From CAUZEO01 sp963578625 (lineage in GTDB: Bacteria > Verrucomicrobiota > Kiritimatiellia > SLOV01): 17,015 nt of DNA. A program made the position numbers and the translations under genes. The notes beneath the pieces were generated by a model that did no database searches, had not been told where the DNA came from, and saw only the letters and a program-made list of their open reading frames with translations. The stretch covers positions 1 through 17,015 of the forward strand of contig CAUZEO010000074.1 in NCBI GenBank assembly GCA_963578625.1, in the 5' to 3' direction. Within the stretch, counting starts at the first letter, position 1, and each line of letters begins with the position of its first letter. This document shows, piece by piece, positions 6,927 to 14,435 of the stretch.

Positions 6927-6949
6927 TAATTGATAAGAAATCGCTTTTC
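6927..6949 (-). promoter_or_regulatory. Shared 23-nt box, copy B (upstream of the dioxygenase-like gene)
   Basis: One mismatch to copy A at 5664-5686. It lies 38 nt upstream of the start codon and about 50 nt after the predicted transcription start, a position suited to a roadblock operator or a leader element. AAATCGCTTTTC (6938-6949) also resembles AAATGCGTTTTC upstream of the PEP-CTERM gene. Confidence 0.5.
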
Positions 6950-7006
6950 GGGAAGCACGGACACACGGCCGCCGGGACCGCCTGAAAAAGTGCTTTCACG
7001 GGGAAG

Positions 7007-7036
7007 ACACTAGCTGAAGCGGGCTGGACGTGTCAA
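7007..7036 (-). promoter_or_regulatory. Sigma-70-type promoter for the dioxygenase-like gene
   Basis: On the minus strand TTGACA (7036-7031) is followed after 18 nt by TAGTGT (7012-7007). Spacing and -35 match the promoter at 231-260. It lies just beyond the recognisable end of the IS91 relic, so the gene may be driven from relic-adjacent DNA. Confidence 0.45.
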
Positions 7037-7077
7037 GGCGAACGAGGAGGTCCCCTCTGGCGCGCAGGTATTCAGGG

Positions 7078-7368
7078 AGGTACTCGAGTTTGCAGTGATT
7101 GCAGCGCATACGGGCGAACCCACGTTCCAGATCGCCGCAGTCCAGGAACTTGGTGACGACCTCCGGGATGACCCGCCTTCGCCAAAGCTACGGCGAGGCA
7201 AGTCGGGCGCAGGAAGCCGTAACGGGGCTGATTGCGTTGCTCGTAGACCTCCAGGAACGCGTCGAAATGCCGTGACAGACACGGCCACAATGGCGATGCT
7301 TTGGGTCGGCGCGGACGATAGATTTGCTCCACGATGCCGCACCAGTGTAGAAAAAGAGGGTGTGTCAT
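7078..7368 (-). pseudogene. IS91-family transposase N-terminal relic
   Basis: From an ATG at 7368 the minus strand reads MTHPLFLHWCGIVEQIYRPRRP, KASPLWPCLSRHFDAFLEVYEQR and RYGFLRP, then, after a 31-nt insertion and in another frame, VIPEVVTKFLDCGDLERGFAR and MRCNHCKLEYL. This is the N-terminal zinc-binding region of IS91-type (Y2, rolling-circle) transposases, where RYGFxRP is normally followed directly by xVVxKFLDCGDL...GFARxRCxxC. Two of the zinc cysteines (CNHC) are present. After LEYL the homology stops: the expected AFSCK...CPSC motif and the catalytic domain are absent. The frame runs on to a stop at 6996-6998 without family character. It is a dead 5' fragment. Confidence 0.75.
7173..7203. 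repeat. 31-nt palindromic insertion inside the IS91 relic
   Basis: Removing these 31 nt restores the expected transposase reading RYGFLRP-VIPEVVTKFLDC, so the ends can be set to within one base. The insert folds: TCGCC (7179-7183) pairs GGCGA (7192-7196) and GCC (7175-7177) pairs GGC (7197-7199), with T7178 bulged and the loop AAAGCTAC. It is not a multiple of three and shifts the frame. On the minus strand one reading is LPRRSFGEGG, a peptide I recall from spurious proteins of many environmental genomes, which suggests a dispersed repeat. Confidence 0.65.
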
Positions 7369-7389
7369 CTGTCGAGGTTCAGCCTTATC

Positions 7390-7395
7390 TTGACA
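7390..7395 (+). promoter_or_regulatory. Possible -35 element before the glycosyltransferase gene
   Basis: A perfect TTGACA lies 28 nt before the GTG at 7424. No good -10 hexamer sits 17-18 nt downstream; TATTTG appears at 23 nt. The promoter call is therefore weak. Confidence 0.25.
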
Positions 7396-7423
7396 ATTGA
7401 ACGGCGCCCGTACGGTGGTATTT

Positions 7424-8154
7424 GTGATAGGAGACAAACAAGTCGTCGTTGTCATGCCGGCCTACAATGCCGAACAGACGCTGGAGCAAACCGTGCAATG
7501 CATCGACCGCACGATCGTCGACGAGATCATTCTCGTCGACGATGCGAGCATGGACAATACCCTTGCCCTTGCAGAGCAGCTCGGATTGATGCGGCCCACG
7601 ACGTCAATTCGGGATACGGGGCCAACCAGAAGACGTGCTACAAAATGGCTCTGGAACGCGGTGCGGACATCATCGTCATGATCCATCCGGATTACCAGTA
7701 TGAACCCAAATTGATTCCGGCACTGGCACACTTGGTCGCATCCGGCGTTTATGACGTAGCCCTGGGATCCCGCATCCTCGGCCGGGGAGCCATCAAGGGG
7801 GGCATGCCGCGGATAAAGTACGTGGCAAATCGCGTCCTGACCCTTCTGCAGAACCTGCTCGGTAAAGAAAAGCTCTCGGAGTATCATACAGGATACAGGG
7901 CGTTTTCCCGCGGGGTGCTTCAATCCATCCCGTTCGAGATGAATTCAAACGGGTTTGTATTCGACAACCAGGTCTTGTCACAGGTGATCGCAATGGGATA
8001 TCGCATCGGAGAGATGTCCTGCCCGACCCGGTACTTTCCGGAAGCGTCCTCCATCAACTATCGCAATTCGATGATCTACGGGTTGGGTGTTGTCCGGTGC
8101 AGCGTGAATCTGTTCCTTTACCGGATTGGATTGCGCAAATCGCTCAAGTTCTAG
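7424..8154 (+). pseudogene. Family 2 glycosyltransferase (DPM1-like), frameshifted
   Basis: This is a GT-A fold sugar transferase. The first part, from the GTG at 7424, reads KQVVVVMPAYNAEQTLEQTV and DEIILVDDASMDNT (nucleotide-sugar binding). At 7586-7599 the frame breaks after EQLGL; the next frame continues with HDVNSGYGANQKTCYKMALE, DIIVMIHPDYQYEP, LGSRILGRG and EYHTGYRAFSR, then to a stop at 8152. Together these are a normal ~245-residue dolichyl-phosphate-mannose-synthase-like GT2 without C-terminal membrane segments, as found in O-antigen or exopolysaccharide loci. A net loss of one base (modulo three) in or near a GGCCC run explains the break: either a true mutation or a sequence error. 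AGGAGA at 7429-7434 has no start codon at proper distance, so the start is uncertain. It overlaps the epimerase gene by one base. Confidence 0.75.
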
Positions 8155-8777
8155 TGCAAGTGACGCGCACAGAATTCCCCGAAGTTCTTTTAATCGAGCC
8201 CGAAGTCCACCACGGCCATCGGGGTTGGCTCAAGGAGACCTATCATCTCTTGAAGCTTAAAGATCAGGGCGTGGACGTGACGTTTGTCCAGGAGAATTAC
8301 GTTCACTCGAAGGGGAATACACTCCGTGGAATGCACTTCCAATTCCCGAACAGCCAGGGAAAGATGATCCAATGTGTCCAGGGGGCTATTTTTGACGTGA
8401 TCGTGGACATCAGGCGAAGCTCTCCACGTTTCGGGAAATGGATGTCACATTCCCTGGCCGACCATACCCACCAGCAATTGTGGATACCACCCGGGTTTGC
8501 TCATGGATACTACGCCGTTACCCGGACGACGGATGTCCTGTACAGGATGACAGCGGCTTATGATCCGGTCTCGGAACGAGGATTCGTCTGGAACGACAGG
8601 GACGTGGGGATTTGCTGGCCGAACGCGGTCGGGTCCGGGACATTTGAGCCGATTACCTCGGAGAAGGACGCGAGAGCCTGCCGCTCTTCCGGGATCTTTC
8701 GACGGAGGACCTCCCTGGCTGATAATGCGGCATCTCAGGACGTCTGTGGCATATGCTGGTTTCAGTCCGACCTCTGA
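8154..8777 (+). CDS. rmlC: dTDP-4-dehydrorhamnose 3,5-epimerase family protein, C-terminus altered by frameshift
   Basis: RmlC epimerases invert C3 and C5 of dTDP-4-keto-6-deoxyglucose in dTDP-rhamnose synthesis (cytoplasm). The cupin core is complete: NTLRGMHFQ (catalytic His of the usual LRGLHYQ), GKMIQCVQGAIFDVIVDIR, SPRFGKW, QLWIPPGFAHGYYAVT, YDPVSERGFVWNDRDVGICWP. After SEKDAR the frame is off: near 8673-8680 two extra (or one missing) bases occur, and the alternative frame gives LPLFRDLSTEDLPG and a stop at 8720-8722, the usual end of this family. As written, the protein instead has an unrelated tail to 8777. The GTG at 8154 overlaps the TAG of the glycosyltransferase (TAGTG), implying translational coupling; GTG 8160 is the alternative. 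Members of the wider family also act on other sugars. Confidence 0.8.
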   Translation: MQVTRTEFPEVLLIEPEVHHGHRGWLKETYHLLKLKDQGVDVTFVQENYVHSKGNTLRGMHFQFPNSQGKMIQCVQGAIFDVIVDIRRSSPRFGKWMSHSLADHTHQQLWIPPGFAHGYYAVTRTTDVLYRMTAAYDPVSERGFVWNDRDVGICWPNAVGSGTFEPITSEKDARACRSSGIFRRRTSLADNAASQDVCGICWFQSDL

Positions 8778-8794
8778 CCGGAGTCAGAAAAATC

Positions 8795-10336
8795 TCAGGG
8801 ATAAGTAATCGAGACGCGCACCTGCTCTAAGACCACCGGGTCAGCCGGGTTTCCCTCCTGAGGTGGTTGCACCGTCACTTCCAGGGTGTTGGCCCCATAT
8901 TGCAGGGCACCGGTTTCGTAATCGATGAAGCCCTCCTGATCCGCCATCTCAGGGGGAAGAGCGTGAGGATCGGAAAGCGTCTGACCGTTCAAACGCACGG
9001 ACACCCTTTGCGGGTCTGTTCCTTCTTGCCACTGCACCTGCACCGCAACCCGGGACGCCGTCTCCGGCCGGTCGGCGATCTGCAGGTTGAGTTTCGCAAC
9101 GCCCGGACCCGATTGTGTTGTGAACGCCAGCGGCAGCTGACCCGGCCAGCAGCTCAGATCCGGGTTCATGTAACCGGCATACCAGTGCTTGTCGATCTCA
9201 TACAACTTGTTCTTCCGCGCGATGTGACTGGGATCACCAACCTCGAGAAAGGAGTCGTAATCTTTCGGGGTGGCAAAAATCCCCGCCGCCTGGTGAAAGA
9301 AGTAATTGAAAAAGTAGATTCCGTCCACGCCCTCGTCCCAGTAGCGGTACGCTGCCGCCCGAATGGCTTCCAGTTTGGTGAAGAGGCGCGTGGATTGGCT
9401 GAGGCAACCATAGACCGGGATCCCATGTTCATGCCCGAGACGCACCCAGTCCTTCAGCGAGATGGTGAAGGGCATGTAGCCGAAGCCGGCGGTCAAAAGG
9501 TCCACCCAGCCCTCCCCGATCCAGGTCTCGGCGTCCAGGCCCAAAGACAATGACCGTTCCGGGGAGTCCGCCAACCGCATGGCCAGCATGATCGGCCGGC
9601 CTCGCTTCCGTGCGGTCTCGTCCAGCCGTTGCCGCACCTGCCGTACGAAGTCCGTCATCACGGGAATGTGCTTGCGCTCTTCGCCAAACGGGAAACAGAA
9701 GGGAGCTCGGCCCCAGTCCAATTCGATCCCGTCGATGTCGTAGCGTCGGCAAGCTTCTTCCACGATCCCGAGGTAATGCGCCCGCACTCCGGGTTGGGCG
9801 TAATCAAGCGCCGACCAGGCGAAATACTCACGCGACGCGATGCCGTGGCGCTTGCGGGAGTCCGCCAGGGGATGCTCCGAGTTATCGTTCCTCCCCTCGA
9901 ACACCCACGGCGCAAACTGCTCCTCAAACTCTTCGCGGGTGAGGTGTGCGAACATCCACTCGGGGTGATCCAGCTTGATATTCCACTGGCCCTTGCCCAG
10001 CGCCCATTCAGGGCAGAAACTGGAGTGAATATCGTTCATGCGGATGGAAAAGACGACTTCCATGCCGTTCCGATGCGCAAAGTCCACCACATGCGTGAAG
10101 GGATCAGGTCCCAGCGCCCGGATGTTTTCGGTGGGATAGTCCCAGATCGGCTGCCTTGTGTAGCCGCAATAGAACAGGCTGTCCACTTGTGTTCCAACCA
10201 GCTTCTCCATTCGCAAGCCGAGATACTGGTCCACCGATTCAAGGGGAGTCGGAAAACCTTTCCGGCCAAAGACCGGACCGGAGAGATCCTCGCCATCATT
10301 ATTCCAAATAATGCGTCGTCTTCGTTTATCTCGCAC
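8795..10336 (-). CDS. Cytoplasmic TIM-barrel glycosidase-like protein
   Basis: This is a 513-residue protein without signal peptide. Residues about 8-400 look like an (alpha/beta)8 barrel of the glycosidase-like GHL/family-10-like type: RRIIWNNDGEDLS at the start, VDSLFYCG, FAHRNGMEVVFSIRMND, and YDIDGIELDWGRAPFCFP, where E205 and D207 at the end of a barrel strand are candidate catalytic acids. WVDLLTAGFGYMPF and DGIYFFNYF are later strands. Residues about 400-513 form a beta-rich C-terminal domain. It starts with GTG at 10336, with TGAGGAA about 9 nt upstream. It is the last gene of the operon, 64 nt after the RpiB-like gene. Family named from motif memory; the substrate cannot be read. Confidence 0.65.
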   Translation of the reverse strand: MRDKRRRRIIWNNDGEDLSGPVFGRKGFPTPLESVDQYLGLRMEKLVGTQVDSLFYCGYTRQPIWDYPTENIRALGPDPFTHVVDFAHRNGMEVVFSIRMNDIHSSFCPEWALGKGQWNIKLDHPEWMFAHLTREEFEEQFAPWVFEGRNDNSEHPLADSRKRHGIASREYFAWSALDYAQPGVRAHYLGIVEEACRRYDIDGIELDWGRAPFCFPFGEERKHIPVMTDFVRQVRQRLDETARKRGRPIMLAMRLADSPERSLSLGLDAETWIGEGWVDLLTAGFGYMPFTISLKDWVRLGHEHGIPVYGCLSQSTRLFTKLEAIRAAAYRYWDEGVDGIYFFNYFFHQAAGIFATPKDYDSFLEVGDPSHIARKNKLYEIDKHWYAGYMNPDLSCWPGQLPLAFTTQSGPGVAKLNLQIADRPETASRVAVQVQWQEGTDPQRVSVRLNGQTLSDPHALPPEMADQEGFIDYETGALQYGANTLEVTVQPPQEGNPADPVVLEQVRVSITYP

Positions 10337-10400
10337 AGGTCACATTTCCTCAGAAAGGATGCCCCATTGATTCGTGTCTTCCAGCCGTCTCTGCCGACAG

Positions 10401-10853
10401 CTACGGCTTGCGATAGCGTTTGTCAACCTCTTCGGTCTTGCGGTGGAAGTTGACCCGCCGCGGCTCGGTCGATGGCTCCGTGGTTGTCCACGCGTCCACG
10501 ATCTCCTTGGCGTGCACCTCGCCCGTGAGCCGCATCCCGAGAACAATCACGTTCGCGTTGTTCCCTAGGCGGGCGATCCTGGCCGAGAACTCGTCGACGC
10601 ACAACGCCGCTCTCACGCCCGGGACCTTGTTGGCGATAATCGTCACGCCGGTTCCGGTGTTGCAGAACAACAGCCCCTGCTCGCACTGCCCGCTGGCGAC
10701 TTTCTCTGCGACCGATAGAGCCGCGTCGATATAGTCAGCCTCCTCGTCCGCGAGCGCGCCACAGCGCTCGAGTTCGATCCCTTTCTCCTCGAGGTAGGCG
10801 ACAATCGTGTTCGTCAGGTTGCAGGTGCCGTCTCCACCGATAGCCATCTTCAT
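10401..10853 (-). CDS. RpiB/LacA/LacB family sugar-phosphate isomerase, atypical active site
   Basis: This is a 150-residue cytoplasmic isomerase of the ribose-5-phosphate isomerase B / galactose-6-phosphate isomerase family (aldose-ketose phosphate interconversion). Seen: MKMAIGGDG with D8, GLLFCNTGTGVTIIANKVPGVRAAL with the catalytic-type C64 and anion-binding TGTG, then NNANVIVLGMRLTGEVHAKEIVDAW. Odd: the usual GSDHAG is GGDGTC, so the His after D8 is Gly, and the conserved CHD and EHNDANV histidines are replaced (CVDEF, LGNNANV). It may therefore act on a non-ribose sugar phosphate or use another ligand. AAGGAG sits 7 nt before the ATG. The gene starts 11 nt after the epimerase stop, in the same operon. 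Confidence 0.85.
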   Translation of the reverse strand: MKMAIGGDGTCNLTNTIVAYLEEKGIELERCGALADEEADYIDAALSVAEKVASGQCEQGLLFCNTGTGVTIIANKVPGVRAALCVDEFSARIARLGNNANVIVLGMRLTGEVHAKEIVDAWTTTEPSTEPRRVNFHRKTEEVDKRYRKP

Positions 10854-10864
10854 GTGTTGACTCC

Positions 10865-11692
10865 TTAGGTTTGAACCGTCGTGAGAAACTTCTTAAAGGA
10901 CCGCATCGTTTGCTCAGCCGCTTCCCGGGATGTCGGGTGGGGCAGCGCCTCCGCTGAGGCGTATCCGTGAAAGTCGATCTCGCACAGGGCCTCTGCAACC
11001 ACCTGGAAGTCCAGGTGGCCACAGCCGGCGGGCCGGCGGTTGCTGTCCACGAAATGTACGTGACGGACGTGTGCGCCTGCCGATCGCAACGCATCGGGGA
11101 TCGACTGCTCCTCGATGTTCATATGGAACAGATCGGCCAGCAGCGCGATGCGCTCGGTCACAAGCGACTCGATGAGCGCGACCCCCTGCTCGAGCCGGTT
11201 GACGCAGTTTGTCTCGTAGCGATTGAGCGGCTCCAGAAGAAGATTCACATCGCGTTTGCCGGCCAGCGCGCCCAGTGAGTCCAGTCCCTCGCGCAGCCAC
11301 CCCTCCGCGGTAGGGCGGTCGATTTCCGGCGGTATGCGTCCCTGCATGCTGCCGATGATGACGAGGGCACCGAAAGCGCCGGCAACTTCCATGATCCGGC
11401 TGATGAACTCGACTGCTTTACGACGTCGCTCCGGGTCGGGGTCACAAAGGTGCAGACCCGATGACCGATATCCCCCGCCCGTTCCAAGCGCGGCGAGTTT
11501 CAGATTGTGCTTGTCCAGCGTCTTCGTGAAGGCGTCCGAGTCGATCTGTTCAGCGCTCTCGGGCAGCACCTCCACCGCGTCGAAGCCAATCCGGCGCGCC
11601 TGTTGACAGCATTCCTCAAGGTCGTGCGAGAAGAGGAACGGCCCGTCATCCGTTCCTGGGACCAGCGATATCGTGACGCTTGACTTGATCAT
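10865..11692 (-). CDS. Sugar phosphate isomerase/epimerase (tagatose 3-epimerase-like TIM barrel)
   Basis: This is a 275-residue protein of the xylose isomerase-like TIM-barrel superfamily that epimerises or isomerises sugars or polyols in the cytoplasm. The metal ligands can be placed: E154 (LLLEPLNRYET), D187 (LLADLFHMNIEE), H213 (HVHFVDSNR) and E248 (ASAEALPHP). Their spacing equals that of D-tagatose 3-epimerase (E152, D185, H211, E246), which supports a catalytic metal centre (Mn2+ or similar). RRIGFDAVEVLPES is the usual first-strand region. Its ATG overlaps the stop of the upstream gene by 4 bases (ATGA), and the RpiB-like gene begins 11 nt downstream, so it is the second gene of a tightly packed operon. 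The actual substrate is unknown. Confidence 0.88.
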   Translation of the reverse strand: MIKSSVTISLVPGTDDGPFLFSHDLEECCQQARRIGFDAVEVLPESAEQIDSDAFTKTLDKHNLKLAALGTGGGYRSSGLHLCDPDPERRRKAVEFISRIMEVAGAFGALVIIGSMQGRIPPEIDRPTAEGWLREGLDSLGALAGKRDVNLLLEPLNRYETNCVNRLEQGVALIESLVTERIALLADLFHMNIEEQSIPDALRSAGAHVRHVHFVDSNRRPAGCGHLDFQVVAEALCEIDFHGYASAEALPHPTSREAAEQTMRSFKKFLTTVQT

Positions 11693-14244
11693 TCTGACAG
11701 GTCACATTCGCTTCGGGTGGCGATGATGTGTTCCGTGCACGCGTCACGAATGCGGTCGTAGGCCTCCGGCTCGATTTCCGGCACCGGGTTCCACGCATCC
11801 AGCTCCGCCCATTGCCCTTGCGGGATCCCCTCCACCCGCTGCCGGTAGACGCTGTAGGGGACGCGCTCGCGCAGTGTTTCAAGGAAGTCTCTCGCACCTT
11901 GCACGGCGGCGCCAGCCTTGCCGGACGCGTCACCTGCACGGATCGTGTTCTCCAGCGTCTGCAGATACCGGTAGTCGTTGACGCCCGCGAGGCGGCCCTC
12001 CCAGGCGATCTTGGATTCAGGAAGTCCCGAATCGTTGATGCGGACATACCAGCCATAGGACCACACGCCGTTGCCCTTCACGCCCGTACGCCAGGTCCAG
12101 AGCCCCGCGTGAAAGCGCTCCTGCAGATAGCCGTAGCCGGTGTGCCAGCAATTGTACATCCACAGCTCGGCGTTGTTCCTGGCGGCCGCTTCGTGCAACC
12201 GGGGCCAGTCGCTGCTGGTCGACGCCTCGATCCAGACGTCGTAGAGGTCTCCGATGGTGTTGCCCTCGGAGGTCAGCGGCCGGAGGAACAGGCCCTCCCT
12301 GCCACCCGCCACGGCCGTGCGCACGCCCTGCTTCCTCGCCTCGGCGTACTGGGTTCCGATGATCTGGGTGACGTGCGTCGATTTCTCCCGGCTGCTGGGC
12401 TCATCCGACACGCCGAAGAGCGGCTCGGGCCAGCCGGCTTCGCGCGCGTGCTCGGCGATCGCCATGACCGTGTCGCTTCCACCGGCGAACGAGCAGAAGT
12501 CTCCGCCGGGGCTGCCTTCACTCCACGTGTGCAGGAGAAACGGATGCCTCCGGCAGAGTCCCGCGTGAAGGAGGCTGGTGACCTGCGCATCAAGTTCGTT
12601 GAAGGTAATGTGAGAAACGCCGTCCTTGTCCCTTCTCTCCGCCTGGCAGTGGACGGCGCTGGTGTTCATCCCATGCCGGCGCTGGTCCGCGAGGTAAATC
12701 TCGTCGGATCCGGGCAGGGCGTAGGACGGCCCCAGCTTGTACTCCTTCGATGCCGGCGTCGGGTGATACCACGTAAAGAATGCGACGTCCGCCTCTTCCA
12801 GGTCGATATCGCGAACGGTCAGCGTGACCGGGACGCTCAACTCTCCCGCGCTTGCCCCGTCGTCGGCAGGATTGACCCGCGTGACCTTCACCTCGCCGAC
12901 GTACTCTCCCGGCGGGGTTCCAGGAGAGACGGCTACGGTCAACCAGAACTGCCCGCTGTCTCCTGCGCCGATCTCCAGCGTGGCGCTGTTGAGCAGGAAC
13001 TTCGGTGTGCGCACACCGCGCTTTGCGTTCAGAAAGCGGGGCGCCATCTCGGCGGCACGAAGGGTGAAAAAGCGGGCCCCGTAGGCGGTCGGGATACCAT
13101 ACCCCTCCCCAGAAACCAGGGTAGCCGGCCTGGCCTGGACGGTCAGCGCTTTCCCCAGCGCCCGAACGAAGATGACCGCCGAATCCGTCTCGCCGGCGGA
13201 AAGCGCCAGCCGGATCGGCTCCCGCGTCTCCTCCAGGGTCGGGACATACTTGGCATACGTCATCGGCGAAGCCGGCCGCGGCGCAACCACGAACCCGCGC
13301 TCGACCGCGTCGGCCGGCCACTCCGGCTCGGGTCTGTCGTCGTATCTTACCTCCGTCGGCCCGGCTCCCAGCACGGAGGCGTCTTCAACCAGGCGGAGAT
13401 CGTCATACCACATTCTGTAGCTCTCATTGTGCATCTTCCGTCGTTCGGCTTCATCGCGATGAATGTAGGGCAGGCGGATGACGATGCTCTTGCACTTGGG
13501 TCCGGTTCGGAAGGGGAGCTCCATCCCGGCCCAGTAGCGCCCGGCGATCCCCGAGCCCCACCACTCCTTCGCCGGTATCGCGTTCAGGATCTTGGGGTTG
13601 CCGTACGAATCCTTTCTGATCGGGATGCTCGCAGCATCGTACGCGCCGTCCAGCACCTGCGGCCCCCCCCAGAACTCGGTGCCGCCCGAGGTCCTTACGA
13701 AGAAGACGAGGCGGTACCCCGTGTCGGGCTTGACCGCAATGGGCTCGGAGACCACCTGCTTGTGCGGGCGCTGCGGAGAGAGAACCAGCGTCACCTCTCC
13801 AAGCTCCAGCCCGTCCGGGATCGGCGGCTCTCCGAACCGAGCGTGCTGCCACAGGAACTCGCCGCGCAGCCGCGCATACCAGTTCTCCTCAGGCGTCCAA
13901 CTGCGCTCGTTGTTGCGCCACTTCAGCACGTCCGACCCCCGATCGGCTCGGAAGCTCCCATCGGCCTCCCGCTCGTACAAGACGGTGCCGTCGCTGGCGA
14001 GGATCTGGTCCTGTTTGAGCAAGTCCTCCCAGGACGGGAGGTTGTCGATATACGCCTGCACCTCTTCGCGTGTCTGGTTGGAGAAATTGAAGTCCCGTGC
14101 GGTCCACCCGTCAGCAACCCCGTCGCCGTCGGCGTCCTTCTCGAACCCGCCATTCGGGAGCAGATTCACTTCCTCGCCGGCGGCATGGGCACCGACGAAC
14201 AGGGCGAAGATCGCAAGGCAAAACGCAAGATGTCTCTTGTACAT
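11689..14244 (-). CDS. Secreted GH123/DUF4091-like glycosidase
   Basis: This is an 851-residue exported enzyme. The ATG at 14244 (GGAG 8 nt upstream) starts a signal peptide (MYKRHLAFCLAIFALFVGAHA); an upstream in-frame start at 14343 would bury it. Residues about 25-290 are a carbohydrate-binding-like beta-sandwich opening with NLLPNGGFE and a D-x-D-x-D-G calcium-type loop. Residues about 335-480 are a second beta domain. From about 485 a TIM-barrel-like catalytic region has FFTWYHPTP and FGVSDEPSS with adjacent D614-E615, matching the D-E pair of GH123 N-acetylgalactosaminidases. The end (LWMYNCWHTGYGY, WEGRLAGVNDYRYLQTLE) is DUF4091-like. First gene of the four-gene operon, probably releasing the sugar handled by the epimerase and isomerase. 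The specific substrate is not provable here. Confidence 0.75.
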   Translation of the reverse strand: MYKRHLAFCLAIFALFVGAHAAGEEVNLLPNGGFEKDADGDGVADGWTARDFNFSNQTREEVQAYIDNLPSWEDLLKQDQILASDGTVLYEREADGSFRADRGSDVLKWRNNERSWTPEENWYARLRGEFLWQHARFGEPPIPDGLELGEVTLVLSPQRPHKQVVSEPIAVKPDTGYRLVFFVRTSGGTEFWGGPQVLDGAYDAASIPIRKDSYGNPKILNAIPAKEWWGSGIAGRYWAGMELPFRTGPKCKSIVIRLPYIHRDEAERRKMHNESYRMWYDDLRLVEDASVLGAGPTEVRYDDRPEPEWPADAVERGFVVAPRPASPMTYAKYVPTLEETREPIRLALSAGETDSAVIFVRALGKALTVQARPATLVSGEGYGIPTAYGARFFTLRAAEMAPRFLNAKRGVRTPKFLLNSATLEIGAGDSGQFWLTVAVSPGTPPGEYVGEVKVTRVNPADDGASAGELSVPVTLTVRDIDLEEADVAFFTWYHPTPASKEYKLGPSYALPGSDEIYLADQRRHGMNTSAVHCQAERRDKDGVSHITFNELDAQVTSLLHAGLCRRHPFLLHTWSEGSPGGDFCSFAGGSDTVMAIAEHAREAGWPEPLFGVSDEPSSREKSTHVTQIIGTQYAEARKQGVRTAVAGGREGLFLRPLTSEGNTIGDLYDVWIEASTSSDWPRLHEAAARNNAELWMYNCWHTGYGYLQERFHAGLWTWRTGVKGNGVWSYGWYVRINDSGLPESKIAWEGRLAGVNDYRYLQTLENTIRAGDASGKAGAAVQGARDFLETLRERVPYSVYRQRVEGIPQGQWAELDAWNPVPEIEPEAYDRIRDACTEHIIATRSECDLSE

Positions 14245-14326
14245 GACTAAACTCCATTGTTTTTCCCGAGGTCCGCCCTCGCCTTCAGCTTCACCAGTAA
14301 CCATATTTCCAGTGCCATCATGATAG

Positions 14327-14357
14327 CGCTCGTTTTCCATCAATGCGAGCGTTTTTT
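14327..14357 (+). terminator. Terminator-like hairpin with T6 tail on the plus strand
   Basis: CGCTCG (14327-14332) pairs CGAGCG (14346-14351) around a 13-nt loop, followed directly by TTTTTT. No intact plus-strand gene precedes it closely, so it may block antisense transcription or be accidental. Confidence 0.3.
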
Positions 14358-14435
14358 CTTCGCTCCAGTCATAGACCTCCTTTCGTTTTCTTCGGGTGTA
14401 GGTGTGTGCAAGGTTCCGGTTTGCGGTGAACTCCG

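Noticed and set aside
6020..6985. A 321-codon plus-strand open frame
   Set aside because: Antisense to the dioxygenase-like gene, which has the complete iron-binding triad.
8726..8808. Start of a further small plus-strand gene after the epimerase (MRHLRTSVAYAGFSP)
   Set aside because: No ribosome site at proper distance, only about 27 codons, and it runs into the end of the minus-strand gene; most likely the shifted reading of the epimerase tail region.
9629..10453. A 274-codon plus-strand open frame
   Set aside because: Antisense to the TIM-barrel gene and crosses into the RpiB-like gene; no family character.
11728..14250. An 840-codon open frame on the plus strand
   Set aside because: It is exactly antisense to the GH123/DUF4091-like gene, has no recognisable motifs, and reads as low-complexity Arg/Pro/Gly-rich protein. 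GC-rich codon use on the true strand explains it.
14245..14343. N-terminal extension of the GH123-like protein to 14343
   Set aside because: It would place 33 polar residues before a typical signal peptide, and GGAG stands before the ATG at 14244.
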